A stretch of 64,000 nucleotides of DNA from Cristatella mucedo (taxonomy: Eukaryota > Bryozoa > Phylactolaemata > Cristatellidae), in NCBI GenBank assembly GCA_009760855.2, contig WPIO01000209.1, positions 122,001 through 186,000 of the forward strand, read 5' to 3'. Shown piece by piece: positions 21,131-32,110 of the stretch (position 1 is the first letter of the stretch; the number at the start of each line of letters is the position of its first letter). The notes under the pieces are model-generated. The model saw only the letters and a list, made by a program, of their open reading frames with translations. It was not told where the DNA came from and did no database searches. The position numbers and the translations under genes are program-made.

Positions 21131-22459
21131 TATACCTTCCAATATTTTCCAACCGAAACCAGGCAAATTAGACTGTAACGCTGGTATGGTCGTCTCCTGA
21201 AAGGTGGCTTCAGGAGAGAGCTCTTGATTCCATGTAGATGAAGCGGATATGCCAGACAAGCCTATATTGAAGTATATATTATTCCGCTTAGGAGTAGTAA
21301 CAATTAGCTTGCTCAATCTATCAGTCGCATACAATCCTCAAATTTTGGCCGAAACTGCAGTGGCCGTTAGTTCGGTAAGGTAATATGATGACGTTTTTAT
21401 TTGCCAGTGGTATTAAGTTTGCCCTCGGCATTAAAAAGTATTTATCAAAAGTTCAATTGCAAACACTTTTGCTGTTCATACGAATGTAATTACTGTGACG
21501 GTGCCTTGACACGACTCTTTGTGAACTCCGTGACCCGGCCAAGCTTAGAGGCCGGAAGCTTATATTCTCTCTATTCTGCTGTAGCACATTTTGAGAGCCC
21601 GACTTTTACTAATAAAGGTCGGCTAATCATCAATAACGAATAATCTGTCTCAGACCCCTGTCGACATAGTCTCTGAAGTATTAAACGGATAAAGATCTGA
21701 CGACAAGATGTGCCGAAACATCAGCACCCCTAAGAGATGAAGCAGGAATAAGCTATGAAAAAGCTTAATTGCAAACACTTTCGTCAAACACACACACACA
21801 CTCCTGTACCTGTGAAAGGTGGAGCTCCCTAGCAAAGTGCTGGAAAAGACCCGCAAAACAGGATAAACAACTGTGGTGACGCTATGGACATTACCTAGGT
21901 AGACACAAAGAAAACTCGCCGTCTTGAAATCAACAATCCTCAATATCATAATTAGGATGGTTATCACTACGAGCGGTGACGCTGCTAGCCGGAAAATAAT
22001 AATCGAACAACTGAACAATACTAGGGAGAACTGAGGCTGGCGGATGCACAAGCTTGACCACTTCATCGTTGGTAACGTTACCAATTGCTCTCCCTACATT
22101 GCCCAATTTTTTAAATTGGTTACTGCGGCTGGTTTATGACCCGTTGATGTTCATGGCCTTGTCGTTATTATTTTGGCCGGTTTATGACACACTCCCTTCC
22201 ATCTCTGACGGGCATTAAAGCGTTAGCCTTGCGGCATGGATTTCTGAGAGGCTAAGCCACAGAAGAGGAAAGCAAGTTATGCACCTGAGGCATCCCGACC
22301 CAGTCGTGTATCGGATGAGGTGAGTAGGGTTGGGAGAGCCGCTGAGTTCGGTTGTAGTAGGCGTTAAGCAAGAGGCTCGCTTCGACTTTGCTTATGTCTT
22401 GCACTAAATTCAGTTGAATTCTGCTCGTAACTTTGCGGTGCTCATGCCTGCATTTTCAG
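21131..22459. other. No recognised features
   Basis: Several open frames (for example 21650-22084 minus, 144 codons) lack motifs and splice support. If the exon at 22460 is real, introns and upstream exons of that gene may lie here. Confidence 0.35.
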
Positions 22460-22636
22460 ACTAATGCCCGGGACATTTGCTTTAACAGACTTTACAGATT
22501 TAGTTTCAGATCGCAGCTGGTGACTCTGCGAGAAGAATATTCTGAGAAGAACCGCGCCATCCCATTGGACAGCCTCACTGGTTACATCAGTGTACCTAAT
22601 GCTGACGATTGCTTGTTAATGACTGACAGTTGATCG
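22460..22636 (+). CDS. Candidate terminal coding exon, unknown protein
   Basis: Follows a good acceptor (CTGCATTTTCAG) and reads in phase 0: TNARDICFNRLYRFSFRSQL, VTLREEYSEKNRAIPLDSLT, GYISVPNADDCLLMTDS, then TGA. The composition is protein-like, with charged residues, balanced codons and no low complexity. An ATTAAA about 30 bases downstream could be a polyadenylation signal. I recognise no domain and found no partner exon. A family B LINE lies 100 bases downstream. It could still be chance. Confidence 0.4.
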
Positions 22637-22736
22637 TGCAATGAACTGCGTCAGAACTGTTACACTATTAAAAGCATTTATTATTTTCAAACGTCTATTA
22701 TATCTTGCAGTGAAGGTTATGCGATGGTTAAAACCA

Positions 22737-23143
22737 GCTGCCCGTAATGTAATGTATCTCCGTCCGTAACTCCACAAAGTCATAAAGACCATGTGGGTGT
22801 CAAGCAGGAGAGTTTTGTATAGCTCACTCACAGCCTAAGCGGCTTTCGGTACGCATTCCGTAGCCAACAGACTTCGTCTCACGCAACAAAGAGAAAGTGG
22901 GAAACATAGCAGAGTTAGGAGAGCAGTTGAGGTAGTGAGTAGCATAGAAAAAGCAGTTCAGGACCGCTGAAAAAGATGTGCCATAGTCGGCAGTTGGAGA
23001 ATAGATGTCGTTGCGTAAGAACTGTGGAAGCGAGTTCCACAGTCTAGGACCTGCAGAGCTAAAGCTTCTGTCGCCAACTGTCTTTAAGTGGAGGAATGGG
23101 ACAGCTAATTTATTCTCCACACAGGACCTGAGGGCACGTATCC
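22737..23143 (-). mobile_element. LINE family B, young 3' fragment
   Basis: From GTAATGTATCTCCGTCCGTA to TCCACACAGGACCTGAGGGC. It is nearly identical to the equivalent part of the copy at 40711, which implies recent activity. A 98-codon C-terminal frame (MENKLAVPFLHLKTVGDRSF...) remains open. Confidence 0.92.
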
Positions 23144-23499
23144 ATTTAACATAATTCCCGTATCGGAGACTCTATTATTGGGATCAACACCAATTGAGAT
23201 GGGCTGTCGATTAAAATTTGAGAGCGATTTTTACACCGGATACCCGTTTCTGACTAATCCTGTCTGACTGTGAGCTATGGAGACACTTCGAGAGTGCCCA
23301 TGAAAACTCCGAGGTCAAGATTTGAGGGATCACCGGGTTTGATAATAAGTTTGGTGTCTCTATACCGATGAATAGTGCTGGTGGTGGCTACTGCTGATGT
23401 TGCCTTTGACGTGCCCTGAACTAAATGCTCTTCATATAGTACCAGGCCAGGAAAACCAAGAAACATTGACACTGCGTGCCACGTTTAGATATACATAAA

Positions 23500-23650
23500 T
23501 ATAATTAATTTGTACAGCGCCCCAAGAGAAACTGATCTCTATTCTGGCGCTTCACATGTGCCTCGCGGCTCGAGCCCACGATCTGAGCCAGACCTTAGCC
23601 GTGCGAGAAACTTTACCACTGGATCTAACTAGCTCGGCTCTCCTCGATTT
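23500..23650 (-). mobile_element. SINE type 1, nearly complete
   Basis: On the minus strand: GAGCTAGTTAGATCCAGTGG TAAAG, AAGGTCTGGCTCAGATCGTG, GGCTCGAGCC (B box), CACATGTGAAGCGCCAGAAT AGAGATCAG and a GGGGCGCTGTACAAATTAAT tail. The tail hairpin GCGCC...GGCGC is equivalent to that of LINE family A. Confidence 0.75.
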
Positions 23651-25477
23651 TAGCAGGGGCTCAGTTTCGATACCAGATGATGTTTTCTGATCCGCCAATA
23701 CTAGGGCGAAATCAGGCCTCTGCCGGCCTTCAGCTCCAGTAGTGGACCGATGCGTCTTCTTTTATATGCAAGAATTTTATATTCCAGTTTGAACAGTCAG
23801 GCATTGTTGATAGAGATACTTGCAGAATTTTGAGCCCGAATGCTTTACTGCTGCATGTTTCACGTAATGGCTATGTTAACGCTGAGTATTTTGCCGCTAC
23901 CTTGACCTATTAAAATATTTCCACGTAAGAAAATGCACGCATTAAAAAAACTCAGTATATATGCTGCTAACCGAGTCCGAATGATATCGGCTGAAGTGGC
24001 AACGGGATGTAAAACTAAAAACTGTATCTACTTCAAATGGTTTGGGTATAAAGACAACGCTGTTAGCCAGAAGCTATTTCAGAGAAACCATTTCCCTATG
24101 ATTTGGTGATAAGTTCGCCTGGTGCACAAAAAATCTTCAGCAAGCACAGTGAATAATACCATACTCAGTCAGGGACCTGCAGCTACACGGTACATTCTGA
24201 TGTAAAGATTTTAAAATATGCCGGAAGACTCCGATTCATGATATCAATAATTTCCATCCTCGTGAATGGCTATTTGTATAGCCACTTGAGCTGATAATGT
24301 GCATTTTACCATAGATTTATTGTATTTTGAATTTATGCATCTTTATGATGAGCATACAAGTAGGTTTAATTGTTATGTTGCTGTAATACTAGCCAAATAT
24401 TAAGATTGTTACTAATTTTACAGTTGATGGCAGCACTGTCACGATTTGGAGTTCAAATTTTGAAAGAAAGAGTCAAAATAGCGATGTAAATATAGTCTGC
24501 TTGTAATAGTTATAGTAATTTCTTCTCGTGAAATAAGCGTCATATTCTTCGGGCAAAATAAGTACCGCGCTTTTTACGTTTGCACGAAAAGAAGGTATAT
24601 CATAAAGGTTATCTGCCTAGGCACTTTTTATTTAATTTTACGTTGCTGTGGCAAGCTCATTAGCAGCTTGTAAAAAGTCATCGAAAGGATTAAAATAGTA
24701 TCAAATATCCGTAGAATAATATTTTTGAGTGAATAAGAATGCATCATTACATCTACAAGGTGGAAAAAACTGAAGTAAACCAAATGAAATGCTAAAGGCT
24801 TATTCAATTTTCGTTCGTTGAAATACTAACAAGCCTATTCTAACTCGCTAGAACTTTTATACGCAAAATTACGTTTAGCTGCCTATATTTTAAAACACGT
24901 TAATTGACATTGGACGGCCCTGAAAAGACACGCTTGTGACGACACAATGAGTTCACACATTGAACACTCTCAGGGATCCTATTTATAGCCAGAATTGGTT
25001 CGTAGACGGGATTGGTGCTCAATCACTCTTGGAGCCAACACAAATAGGTACGGCTGCACGTGTATTTGCCTATTGTGATTTGAATCTCTAATGGAATCCT
25101 ATGAAGTCATAATTAGTTTTTAAAATCGTAAAAAAGATAATAATTGCTATGCTAACTGTGAATGTGCATTGAGGATCCTTCAGCTTGATTTTGGAAGTAT
25201 ACTCAAATGTATTACACGCCACAAATTGCTAGATAACGTTGCCGTGTGCAAAACATCTTCGCAACGAAATTTAAGTTTTCGGTAAAAGTCTGATTATATG
25301 ATCCATATTAAAGTTACTCAAGCTGTATATTGCAAGACAATAAGGGACTTAGCAAATGTCTGTTCGTAATTTCTTCTTTGATGCAGAAACGTTAACACGT
25401 GTTTATGTTTTATACGTATCAGACCTAATGAGGTTGACCAGTTGCAGCTTGGGTACTGAGACGAGCTGCAATAAAAA
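23651..25477. other. No recognised features
   Basis: AT-rich, without recognisable exons or element copies. Confidence 0.4.
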
Positions 25478-25874
25478 TCTTGTTGCTAAGCAGCTAGTTG
25501 AACATATTGAAAATAATGGAATGTCAGAAACATTTCAATCAGGTTTCAAGAGGCAGCACTCTACTAAAACTGCTCTCCTCCGTGTTAACAATGACATTCT
25601 CCGTGGCAACGACGACGGGAATGTCACTACCTTAGCTCTGACTGCTGCCTTCGACACCATTGATCACGAAGTTCTGCTTGAACGACTGAGAACAACGATT
25701 GGTCTGGCAGACGAAGCACTGGCGTGTTTTAAATCATACTTGTCTGATCGTGTTCAATCCGTATCGTGTGGGGGTCAGGTCTCAGACATGAGAAGGGTCA
25801 CCTGTGGAGTCCCTCAAGGGTCTTTACTTGGTCCCTTGCTGTTCTCCATTTATACGCAACCTCTGGGAAAGTGA
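25478..25874 (+). pseudogene. LINE family B reverse transcriptase fragment
   Basis: The open frame covers ETFQSGFKRQHSTKTALLRV, LALTAAFDTIDHEVLLERLR (the usual LVLLDLSAAFDT is shortened by a small deletion) and [21 protein letters not shown] frameshift near 25871 then separates it from [20 protein letters not shown]. Not functional. Confidence 0.8.
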
Positions 25875-25968
25875 TTAAGGCCCATAGAATAGGATATCAC
25901 TTCTATGCTGACGATACTCAGTTGTATTTGTCATGTAAACCGTCGGAATCTGCTGCAGCAACTGAGAA

Positions 25969-26005
25969 CGGTTTTTTCGTCAGAAATTAAATGACGAAAA
26001 AACCG
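25969..26005. repeat. Perfect 14-bp inverted repeat created inside a LINE
   Basis: CGGTTTTTTCGTCA (25969-25982) and TGACGAAAAAACCG (25992-26005) flank a 9-base loop. Other family B copies lack the left arm and instead have about 75 more bases here (coding KLNACLADIRSWMSENF). The structure is best explained by a fold-back template switch that deleted that stretch. Confidence 0.85.
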
Positions 26006-26031
26006 AACTACTTCTCATACGACACCTTAAC

Positions 26032-26425
26032 CTCGTACAGACCTTAGATTCTTTGGAGACCGTTCATTTAGTTTGTATCCTCCCAAGGCCTGGAACTCCC
26101 TCCCGACCTGCGTCAGAACATCCCCTGACTTGACCACATTTGGAAGGAACCTGGAAACACACCTTTTTGGGACAGCATTTGGTGGGTCCCCGTGATTCGT
26201 CCTTGATGTGCTTATGCGTGCTGACACTGTGCATGCTGCCACTAACCACATTTGCATGCTGACCATGTGCATGTCACGCCTAACCATGTTATTCATTTTG
26301 TTTGTTTTTCAAGCATGATTTTACTTACCATTCAATTGCATTTCCCTTTGCAGCAAATGTAAAGCGCCTAGAAAGAGATTAAGTTCTCTGAGGGCGCTTT
26401 ATCAAGTACATTATTATTATTATTA
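26032..26425 (+). mobile_element. LINE family A, 3' fragment nested in family B
   Basis: Starts in the C-terminal coding end (TTTGGAGACCGTTCATTTAG) and ends in TCAAGTACATTATTATTATT. It interrupts the family B sequence GACACCTTAA/GCGTGTGGC, in the same orientation as its host. Confidence 0.92.
26361..26400 (+). other. 3'-terminal hairpin of LINE family A
   Basis: AAAGCGCC (26361-26368) pairs with GGCGCTTT (26393-26400); AGAGA pairs with TCTCT inside. A clear + strand example of the element's likely reverse transcriptase recognition structure. Confidence 0.75.
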
Positions 26426-27335
26426 AGCGTGTGGCTGGATTAAAAGGCTTTGCTGTTCTAATAGGTGATGCTATTGTGCGACCTTCACCACGTGCTCGTA
26501 ATCTAGGTGTCGTGTTCGACAGCTGCCTCAATTTCAAAAGCTTCATTCAGAAGACTGCCTTTACAGATAGCCATCACATCCGATCTCTATCCAAGATTAG
26601 GACCTGTCTCCCACAGTGGCTTGTAAAAATTTAACTAGCTCTTTTGTTCTGTCTCGGCTTGATTATTGTAATTCCCTTTTGGCTGGGCTGCCAAGGAAAG
26701 CTATTATGCCACTACAGCGGACTATGAATATGGCTGCAAGGCTGGTCTTCAAGTCCCAGCGGTTTGAGCACGCGTCACCTTTGCTGAAAAAGCTAGGATG
26801 GTTGCCGGTTGAGCAAAGGATACAGAGCAAAGTTCTTAGGCTGACCCACAAGGCCTGCCACGGCTTGGCTCCTTCGTACCTAGCTGACCTGCTGCATCAG
26901 TTTCAGCCTGTTCGCGCCCTCAGGTCCTGTGTGGACAATAAATTAACTGTTCCATTTCTCCAATTAACTGTTCCATTCCTCCACTTAAAGACAGTTGGCA
27001 ACAGAAGCTTTAGCTCTGCAGGTCCTAGACTGTGGAACTCGCTTCCACAATTCTTACGCAATGACATCTACTCTCCAACTGCCGACTATGGCACATCTTT
27101 TTCAGCGGTCCTGAACTGATACTTCTATGCTACTCACTACCTCAACTGCTCTCTTGACTCTGCTATGCTTCCCACTTTCTCTTTGTTGCGTGAGATGAAG
27201 TCTGTTGGCAACCGAATGCGTACCGAAAGCCGCTTAGGCTGTGAGTGAGCTATTCAAAACTCTCCTGCGTAGCACCCACATGGTCTTTATGACTTTGTGG
27301 AGTTACTGACGGAGAGACATTATATTACATTACAT
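26426..27335 (+). mobile_element. LINE family B, 3' portion of the split copy
   Basis: Continues from GCGTGTGGCTGGATTAAAAG to GAGTTACTGACGGAGAGACA and an (ATTAC)n tail. The C-terminal frame (26616-27119) is open for 167 codons but carries a 24-base duplication (LQLTVPFLHL near 26940-26985). Confidence 0.92.
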
Positions 27336-27344
27336 TACATTACA

Positions 27345-27812
27345 TTATATATATTAGATCATGGTATCTACTCCCCGACCAGGTCAAGCATTGTACCTCC
27401 CGGAATTTAGCTGTTTTCCAATACCTCGTACAACCCTCAAATCCTCTGAAGACTGTGCATCTAGTTCGTTTACACCTAAGGCCTGGAACTCACTCTCGAC
27501 TTTTGTGGCAACATCCCCTGACTTGACCACATATAAAACAACTTAAAAACCCACCTTTTTTAGGACAGCATTTAGTGGGTCCTTGTCATTCGTCCTTTAC
27601 GTGCTTATGGGTGCTGACACTATGCATGCTTCCCCCCAAGCACACTTGCATGCTGATCATGTGCATTTCAACCCTAATCATGTTATTTATGTGGTTTACT
27701 AAGGATGCTTCTACGAAACATTTGATCATGTTTCCTTTGCAGTAAATGGAAAGCGCATGTAACAAAAACTTTGGTTCTCTGAGGTCACTTTACCAAGTGC
27801 ATTATTTTTACA
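27345..27812 (+). mobile_element. LINE family A, 3' fragment
   Basis: CCCGACCAGGTCAAGCATTG through ACCAAGTGCATTATTTTT. It starts immediately after the family B tail. C-terminal coding part broken. Confidence 0.85.
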
Positions 27813-27924
27813 ACGGTTAAAGCTCAGCCGAGTCATCATTACAGCTCAGGAACTTTTTAAAATAATTTAAAACTTTCAATAAAGAGGATATGAACCTAAA
27901 AAATATATATTACGATATATATAA

Positions 27925-28165
27925 ATATAAGTCAACACCTCTTTTGTGCAATAATTAGTGGGTCTATATGATATTTCCGTCGTTTGCATATATGTTATGA
28001 CAATACACATATTACCACTAACTATATTGGGTATGTTAAAAACGTACATGCTACTGTTTAAATGGTCGCCCTTCCTTTGCAGCGTACGAAATATTGGGCA
28101 TGTTGACACTGTACATGCAACATTTTAAATGGTCGCCCTACCTTTGCAGCGTACGTAAACAACTT
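27925..28165 (+). mobile_element. Diverged family A 3' untranslated segment
   Basis: TTAGTGGGTCTATATGATAT, ACCACTAACTATATTGG and CCTTTGCAGC follow the order of landmarks in the family A 3' region. Contains a 67-bp tandem duplication. Confidence 0.5.
28029..28162. repeat. 67-bp tandem duplication
   Basis: Copies 28029-28095 and 28096-28162 share GTACATGC, TTTAAATGGTCGCCCT and CCTTTGCAGCGTACG. The copies are diverged elsewhere. Confidence 0.85.
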
Positions 28166-28328
28166 TTAGAGACAAGACGTAAGAAATGTAAGGTCAGCTT
28201 GCACTGCGAATCTCTGCCTATGCGAACAATCATTTTTAATGTTATGTAGCTTAAACTAGTCCGACGTAGACGAGCTTTCTAAATAGCTTCACAGTAAACA
28301 ATCGGATGACTTCGATGATTCAAACGAG

Positions 28329-28469
28329 AGAGCTTTTTGCAAATACCCATATCTGACAAAAGCTTACAATTGGCGAGGAGGTTTGACATAGCAGATACTT
28401 CTAAACCATATCAAATATTTCCAAGAATCCCAGGACTGGCATTTTTCGTACAAAGCGAGCAGGTTTCAG
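28329..28469 (+). CDS. Possible exon upstream of the death-domain-like exons
   Basis: The frame FLQIPISDKSLQLARRFDIA DTSKPYQIFPRIPGLAFFVQ SEQVS ends at TTTCAG|GTAAGC in phase 1, which matches the phase 1 start of the exon at 29810. The acceptor is weak and not settled, and no domain is recognised. A type 2 SINE begins almost directly after the donor. Tentative. Confidence 0.25.
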
Positions 28470-28600
28470 GTAAGCAGAGCCGTGATGGCACACCAGGTAA
28501 GGCGGTGGCTTTCACGTCTTCGGTCCCGAGGTCGTGGGTTTGATTCCTGCGGTGGGCGATTCATTATTGCCACTGCAACTATTGAACATCATTACTACAT
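28465..28600 (+). mobile_element. SINE type 2
   Basis: GCACACCAGGTAAGGCGGTG (head), GTCGTGGGTTTGATTCCTGC (B box) and GGTGGGCGATTCATTATTGC (body), collinear with the minus-strand copies at 235 and 9400. Confidence 0.6.
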
Positions 28601-28934
28601 GAATCTAAATCTTGAATCTCACTCTGATCTGTTCGTAGAAATAAGCTAGTAAGCTAATGCTTGGAAAGTAGAAGCTGATAATTAAATAATTAGTGACTTT
28701 CATTGTGTAAACCCTTAAATTTACAACTTACTTTGCCCCTTCGGCTATTTAGAGTTTATTATGTCATTGCGACGTGAGAGAGAATCGTTTCAAGTAAACA
28801 TGAATTTAGATGACCCCAAGGTACCAAAATGCCTTATAAGAACAGCTGAAGTCGAATTCACATTTTCCTTCGGCAATGCATTACAGCCAATTAATTTCAG
28901 GGTTGGCATGTTGGATTAGCTTGTCTGAGCGTAG
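28601..28934. other. No firm features; one short coding-like frame
   Basis: A 53-codon frame from an ATG at 28760 (MSLRRERESFQVNMNLDDPK...) looks protein-like but has no splice or domain support. Confidence 0.2.
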
Positions 28935-29260
28935 ACCCAGTGACTTTAATAATAGTAACACTGCCCTCAGTACTTAATCTCTTTCTAGGCACTTTACATA
29001 TTCTGTAAAGGAGGAATGATCAAGTGTTTAGTGATTACATGCACAATTTCAACAAGCCTAAATTAGGGTTGACATGCACAGGGTCAGTATGCAAACAGGG
29101 TTAGTTGCAGCATGTACTGTGCCAGCATGCATAAGCACATAAAGGGCAAATCACGAAAATCCACTATACATTTTGTGCTTGATAGATGCGTTTTTAGTTT
29201 CTTTTCAAGGATGGACGAGTCAGGAGATGTCGTGACACAGTTCGGGACGGCAATGATACA
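28935..29260 (-). mobile_element. LINE family A, 3' fragment
   Basis: TACTTAATCTCTTTCTAGGC, GGGTTGACATGCACAGGGTC and AAATCACGAAAATCCACTAT are diverged reverse-complement matches to the 3' region. The coding end at 29215 is broken. Confidence 0.8.
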
Positions 29261-29809
29261 GCTAAAGTATGACTTGTACTGAGATTAATGCTTAATGCTT
29301 TAATGCTTTAATTAATGCTTTAATGTGCAACTTCTCACACGGCTCGCACGAACCCCACTAGCTGAGGGTAGAAGCGCCGGCAGAAATTAAATGAATATTG
29401 TGGAGTAGTTTTAATGGGTAAGCTCATCGTAAATTATCATCTTTCACGAGGTCGCTTCTTCTTCAGAATTAGTAAGCTGTATGGATTTAGCTTTCTTTAG
29501 AGGCAAAATCTTATTGAGCATTCGCGAAGCGTCTTGCTTGGAACCATAAACGACTTCTAAAAGCATTGGCCTGTAGTGCATATTGATGCTTGCTGTTTTA
29601 TTGTCCGGGAGTGCGTAGTATCGGGATTAGTGACAGTATGTGGAGGTGTCAAAATACAATTTCCACGAAGTTGTGTTGTAAATCCTTAAGGCAGTATCCA
29701 AAAATTCTTACGGAAGCAGAAAGTAGGCACATAAGCAGCTGAAAAGCTCGTGCGGCTGTAGCCATTGGCTGCAGGAGCAGTAAATGATTGAATGTGGTTT
29801 TCCTGTTAG

Positions 29810-29920
29810 GAATGGCTCAAATGGCTACTACGATGGAATGCGATGAAAGAGAGCCTTTTAATAGCCTCTTGCAGCACGTGACATCATGTGAAGAAAATCG
29901 TTGGAACTTTCTTGCATATG
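29810..29920 (+). CDS. Exon encoding N-terminal part of a death-domain-like fold
   Basis: The acceptor is TTTTCCTGTTAG and the donor is TATG|GTAGGT. 111 bases, phase 1 at both ends. It encodes MAQMATTMECDEREPFNSLL, QHVTSCEENRWNFLAY. Joined to the exon at 30110 it gives RWNFLAYGVSRIETEMDLDE, which fits the W-x-x-L-A...G-(V/L)-S-x-x-E pattern of helices 2-3 of death domains (adaptor domains of apoptosis and innate immune signalling that pair with other death domains). The ATG may be internal or a start; the phase 1 acceptor suggests internal. Identification is from motif impression, without a database search. Decayed copies exist at 31784 and 32065. Confidence 0.55.
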
Positions 29921-30109
29921 GTAGGTGATTTCTGTCTTCATGCAGATCCACACTACACTTTGACCTTTTACTAATAATTTATTTGGTTATGATAAGGCTA
30001 CAGCTCAGATTTCGATCAGGTTAAACTTTTTTATGTAGGCACCTGCTCTGATGGATGTGCCTGATAATTTAAACTCTACTAGCTTTAAATTAAGCTATTT
30101 ACTATTTAG

Positions 30110-30238
30110 GGGTATCTAGAATCGAAACGGAGATGGATTTGGATGAAGCCGGGCCCATTGAAAGGATACTGCAAGCGATATCATATCAAGCAAATAAGTG
30201 GGGCTTGCTTGCCAATAGTACAGGTCATCCCACGTTTG
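30110..30238 (+). CDS. Exon encoding C-terminal part of a death-domain-like fold
   Basis: The acceptor is TATTTAG and the donor TTTG|GTAAGT is consensus. 129 bases, phase 1 at both ends, restoring a GGG codon with the previous exon. It encodes VSRIETEMDLDEAGPIERIL, QAISYQANKWGLLANSTGHP, TF. In death domains the equivalent part reads I-x-x-E...(E)R...L..W......(T)F..L, and this order is kept here. The following exon, which should complete helix 6, was not found. The same span read in another frame (MKPGPLKGYCKRYHIKQISG...) is a shadow. Confidence 0.55.
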
Positions 30239-30639
30239 GTAAGTAGTCTCTTCATTTTTTCTATGGCTGTCGTTTACATAACTGAACATGGTGGGCATGC
30301 ATTAGCAGTATGCTATCGTCTTTTAAAATATTGAGAGTGGCCTTGCACTTTAAAAATCTCACAATCATCATTTTCTGGAAATTCAATCGTTTATGATAAA
30401 GTGATGTGCTGCATAATTATGATTGATATGATCGTTAAAAAAGAACATCGACCAACATCGTTCTAGCAACATAAACCAGGTATGACAACACCATCATATG
30501 AATGTTGTCACCGTTATTGATTGTGAAAAAAACATGCCCGTTAGGATTAATAGGAAGAGCAGGGCTACGTCGTCTACTGAAAAGGATTAAGCTTTCATAA
30601 TATATGTATGTATGTATAGGTGTACCTCCATCTGCTCGT

Positions 30640-31065
30640 CCAAAATGGCTATGTGGGTGATATGCAGGAGTGTTTGCATAGCTTAGGTTTCGGTACGCAT
30701 TCGGCAAGCCAGAAAACCATCTCGCACAGCAAACAGAAAGTGAAAAGCTTAAATGAGTCAGGATGACCGGCTGGTAAGGATTCGCCATAGTCAGCAGCAG
30801 GAAAGTAGAAGTTTCCAGTGTAGGACCGGCGGAGCATCAGATTCTGTCACCGACGGTCTCTAAACGCAGGAATGAAAACATCCTAATTTAATGCCCGTAG
30901 AGGAATCGAGGATACTAGTAGAATACAATTGCTGCAGACACATGGTCAAACCAATTAGATTTTTAAGCTAGCCCTGCAATCATATCAATTACCAGATGCA
31001 GTGGCATAATGGTTTTTTCGGCAGAGGGAACTGATAAACCTAGCAATGCTAGGGCAATGTAATTC
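30640..31065 (-). mobile_element. LINE family B, diverged 3' fragment
   Basis: GTGATATGCAGGAGTGTTTG, GGTACGCATTCGGCAAGCCA and AGTGGCATAATGG..GGCAGAGGGAA follow family B order with many deletions. Lies just downstream of the death-domain-like exons. Confidence 0.75.
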
Positions 31066-31179
31066 CCGTCATGGCTGAGGATGAGGTTTTCATTGGTTAC
31101 AAGGAGAATAGCTGTTTCAGTGGAGTGATGTGTTGCAAAGTGACTACTTCTTCAGTGGAGTAATGTGTGACTACTTCAA

Positions 31180-31320
31180 GAATATTTTAATACCACATAC
31201 GGCCACGTCAACTAGCAATATTTGCATGTTGACCCTACGCATGTCACCTATAACCACGTTATTGTTCAATGAGTGTGATAACACAAGCCATTCATGCTTC
31301 TTTTGCAGAAAATGGGAAGT
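31180..31320 (+). mobile_element. LINE family A, small 3' untranslated fragment
   Basis: TTTGCATGTTGACCCTACGC, ATGTCACCTATAACCACGTT and TTCTTTTGCAGAAAATGGGA are collinear with the family A 3' region. The tail is lost. Confidence 0.6.
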
Positions 31321-31783
31321 AGGTTTGTGGAAAGAAGTCTTTCGGAGAAGAATACTTTTCAACCAACCTTATAAGTTGGCCTTGTTGCTCGCTGAAACCT
31401 TAAACAATGAATTAAAGGTTTCAAGTTGCAATTCAACAATATCTCAGTCGGCGAGGCCTTTAAAGACGCAAACCGGGATAGTTCTATTAGTGAAAAATGC
31501 TGATAAATTTGAAGCAAAGCTGTTAATATCTGGGGTTTAAGAATTCAGAATAAGTTGAAAGTGTTTATCCTCTTATGAATCTGTTCTGCATCTGAATCTG
31601 ACTGGCAGAACTTCTAACTAAAAACATGTTCCAGCTTAAGGTTATGTAGTTATTCTTCAGCTTGTAAAATAAAACTAAAAAACAAACCCAGTACACATGC
31701 TGCCGAATCTGCTTGGGTAATGCTCGCTTGATATACTAACCACTGCAAGCTGTAGCAGTATCCAACGGCCTGTTGTTTTTTAG

Positions 31784-31900
31784 GTGTGGCTCAAATGCAG
31801 ACAGTGATATTCTAACTGCAAAATGGAGACCGAGTACGAGCAGCAGGCGATTTCGCATAATAAAGAACCATGTCAATATTTATTGTTGAAATAAACTTTG
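31784..31900 (+). pseudogene. Decayed copy of the first death-domain-like exon
   Basis: Starts after TTTTTTAG with GTGTGGCTCAAATGCAGACA and ends at AAACTTTG|GTAGGAG, parallel to the exon at 29810-29920 (117 against 111 bases). Several in-frame stops (for example TTCTAACTG) show it is no longer coding. Confidence 0.5.
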
Positions 31901-32064
31901 GTAGGAGATTTTTCACGACCATATATTTTCCATAAGCGGAGATTGTGTAGTTAGGCTTCTGCTTGTAAATCAAAATTGAGGAAGCAAGCAAGCTGCTGAA
32001 GAGTATTTGAAATTCTAACCACTACTTGCAGTAGCAGTATTCAATTAATTATTGTTTTTACTAG

Positions 32065-32110
32065 GAGTGGCTCAAATAATTTCATTCTAACAATACAACT
32101 TCGATCCTCT
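32065..32110 (+). pseudogene. Second decayed copy of the first death-domain-like exon
   Basis: Follows TTTTTACTAG with GAGTGGCTCAAATAATTTCA. Similarity fades after about 40 bases and no donor is visible. Confidence 0.4.

Larger units (their letters stand above)
25478..26031 (+). mobile_element. LINE family B, 5' portion of a copy split by a nested LINE
   Basis: Opens in the reverse transcriptase domain (LVAKQLVEHIENNGMSETFQ) and runs past the YADD motif to GACACCTTAA, where a family A element begins. The frame shifts at about 25870 and a fold-back rearrangement occurs at 25969. Family B resumes at 26426. Confidence 0.88.
31610..32110 (+). repeat. ~290-bp tandem duplication containing decayed death-domain exon copies
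   Basis: Two units about 290 bases apart share GTAGTTA..TTC..CTTGTAAA, TAACCACT..GTAGCAGTAT and AGG(T/A)GTGGCTCAAAT. The right half of each unit resembles the intron end and first exon at 29745-29920 (GTTAGGAATGGCTCAAATGG). Confidence 0.6.

Noticed and set aside
21650-22084. 144-codon hydrophobic minus frame as a membrane protein
   Set aside because: No signal of conservation or splicing visible; hydrophobicity follows from T-rich composition.
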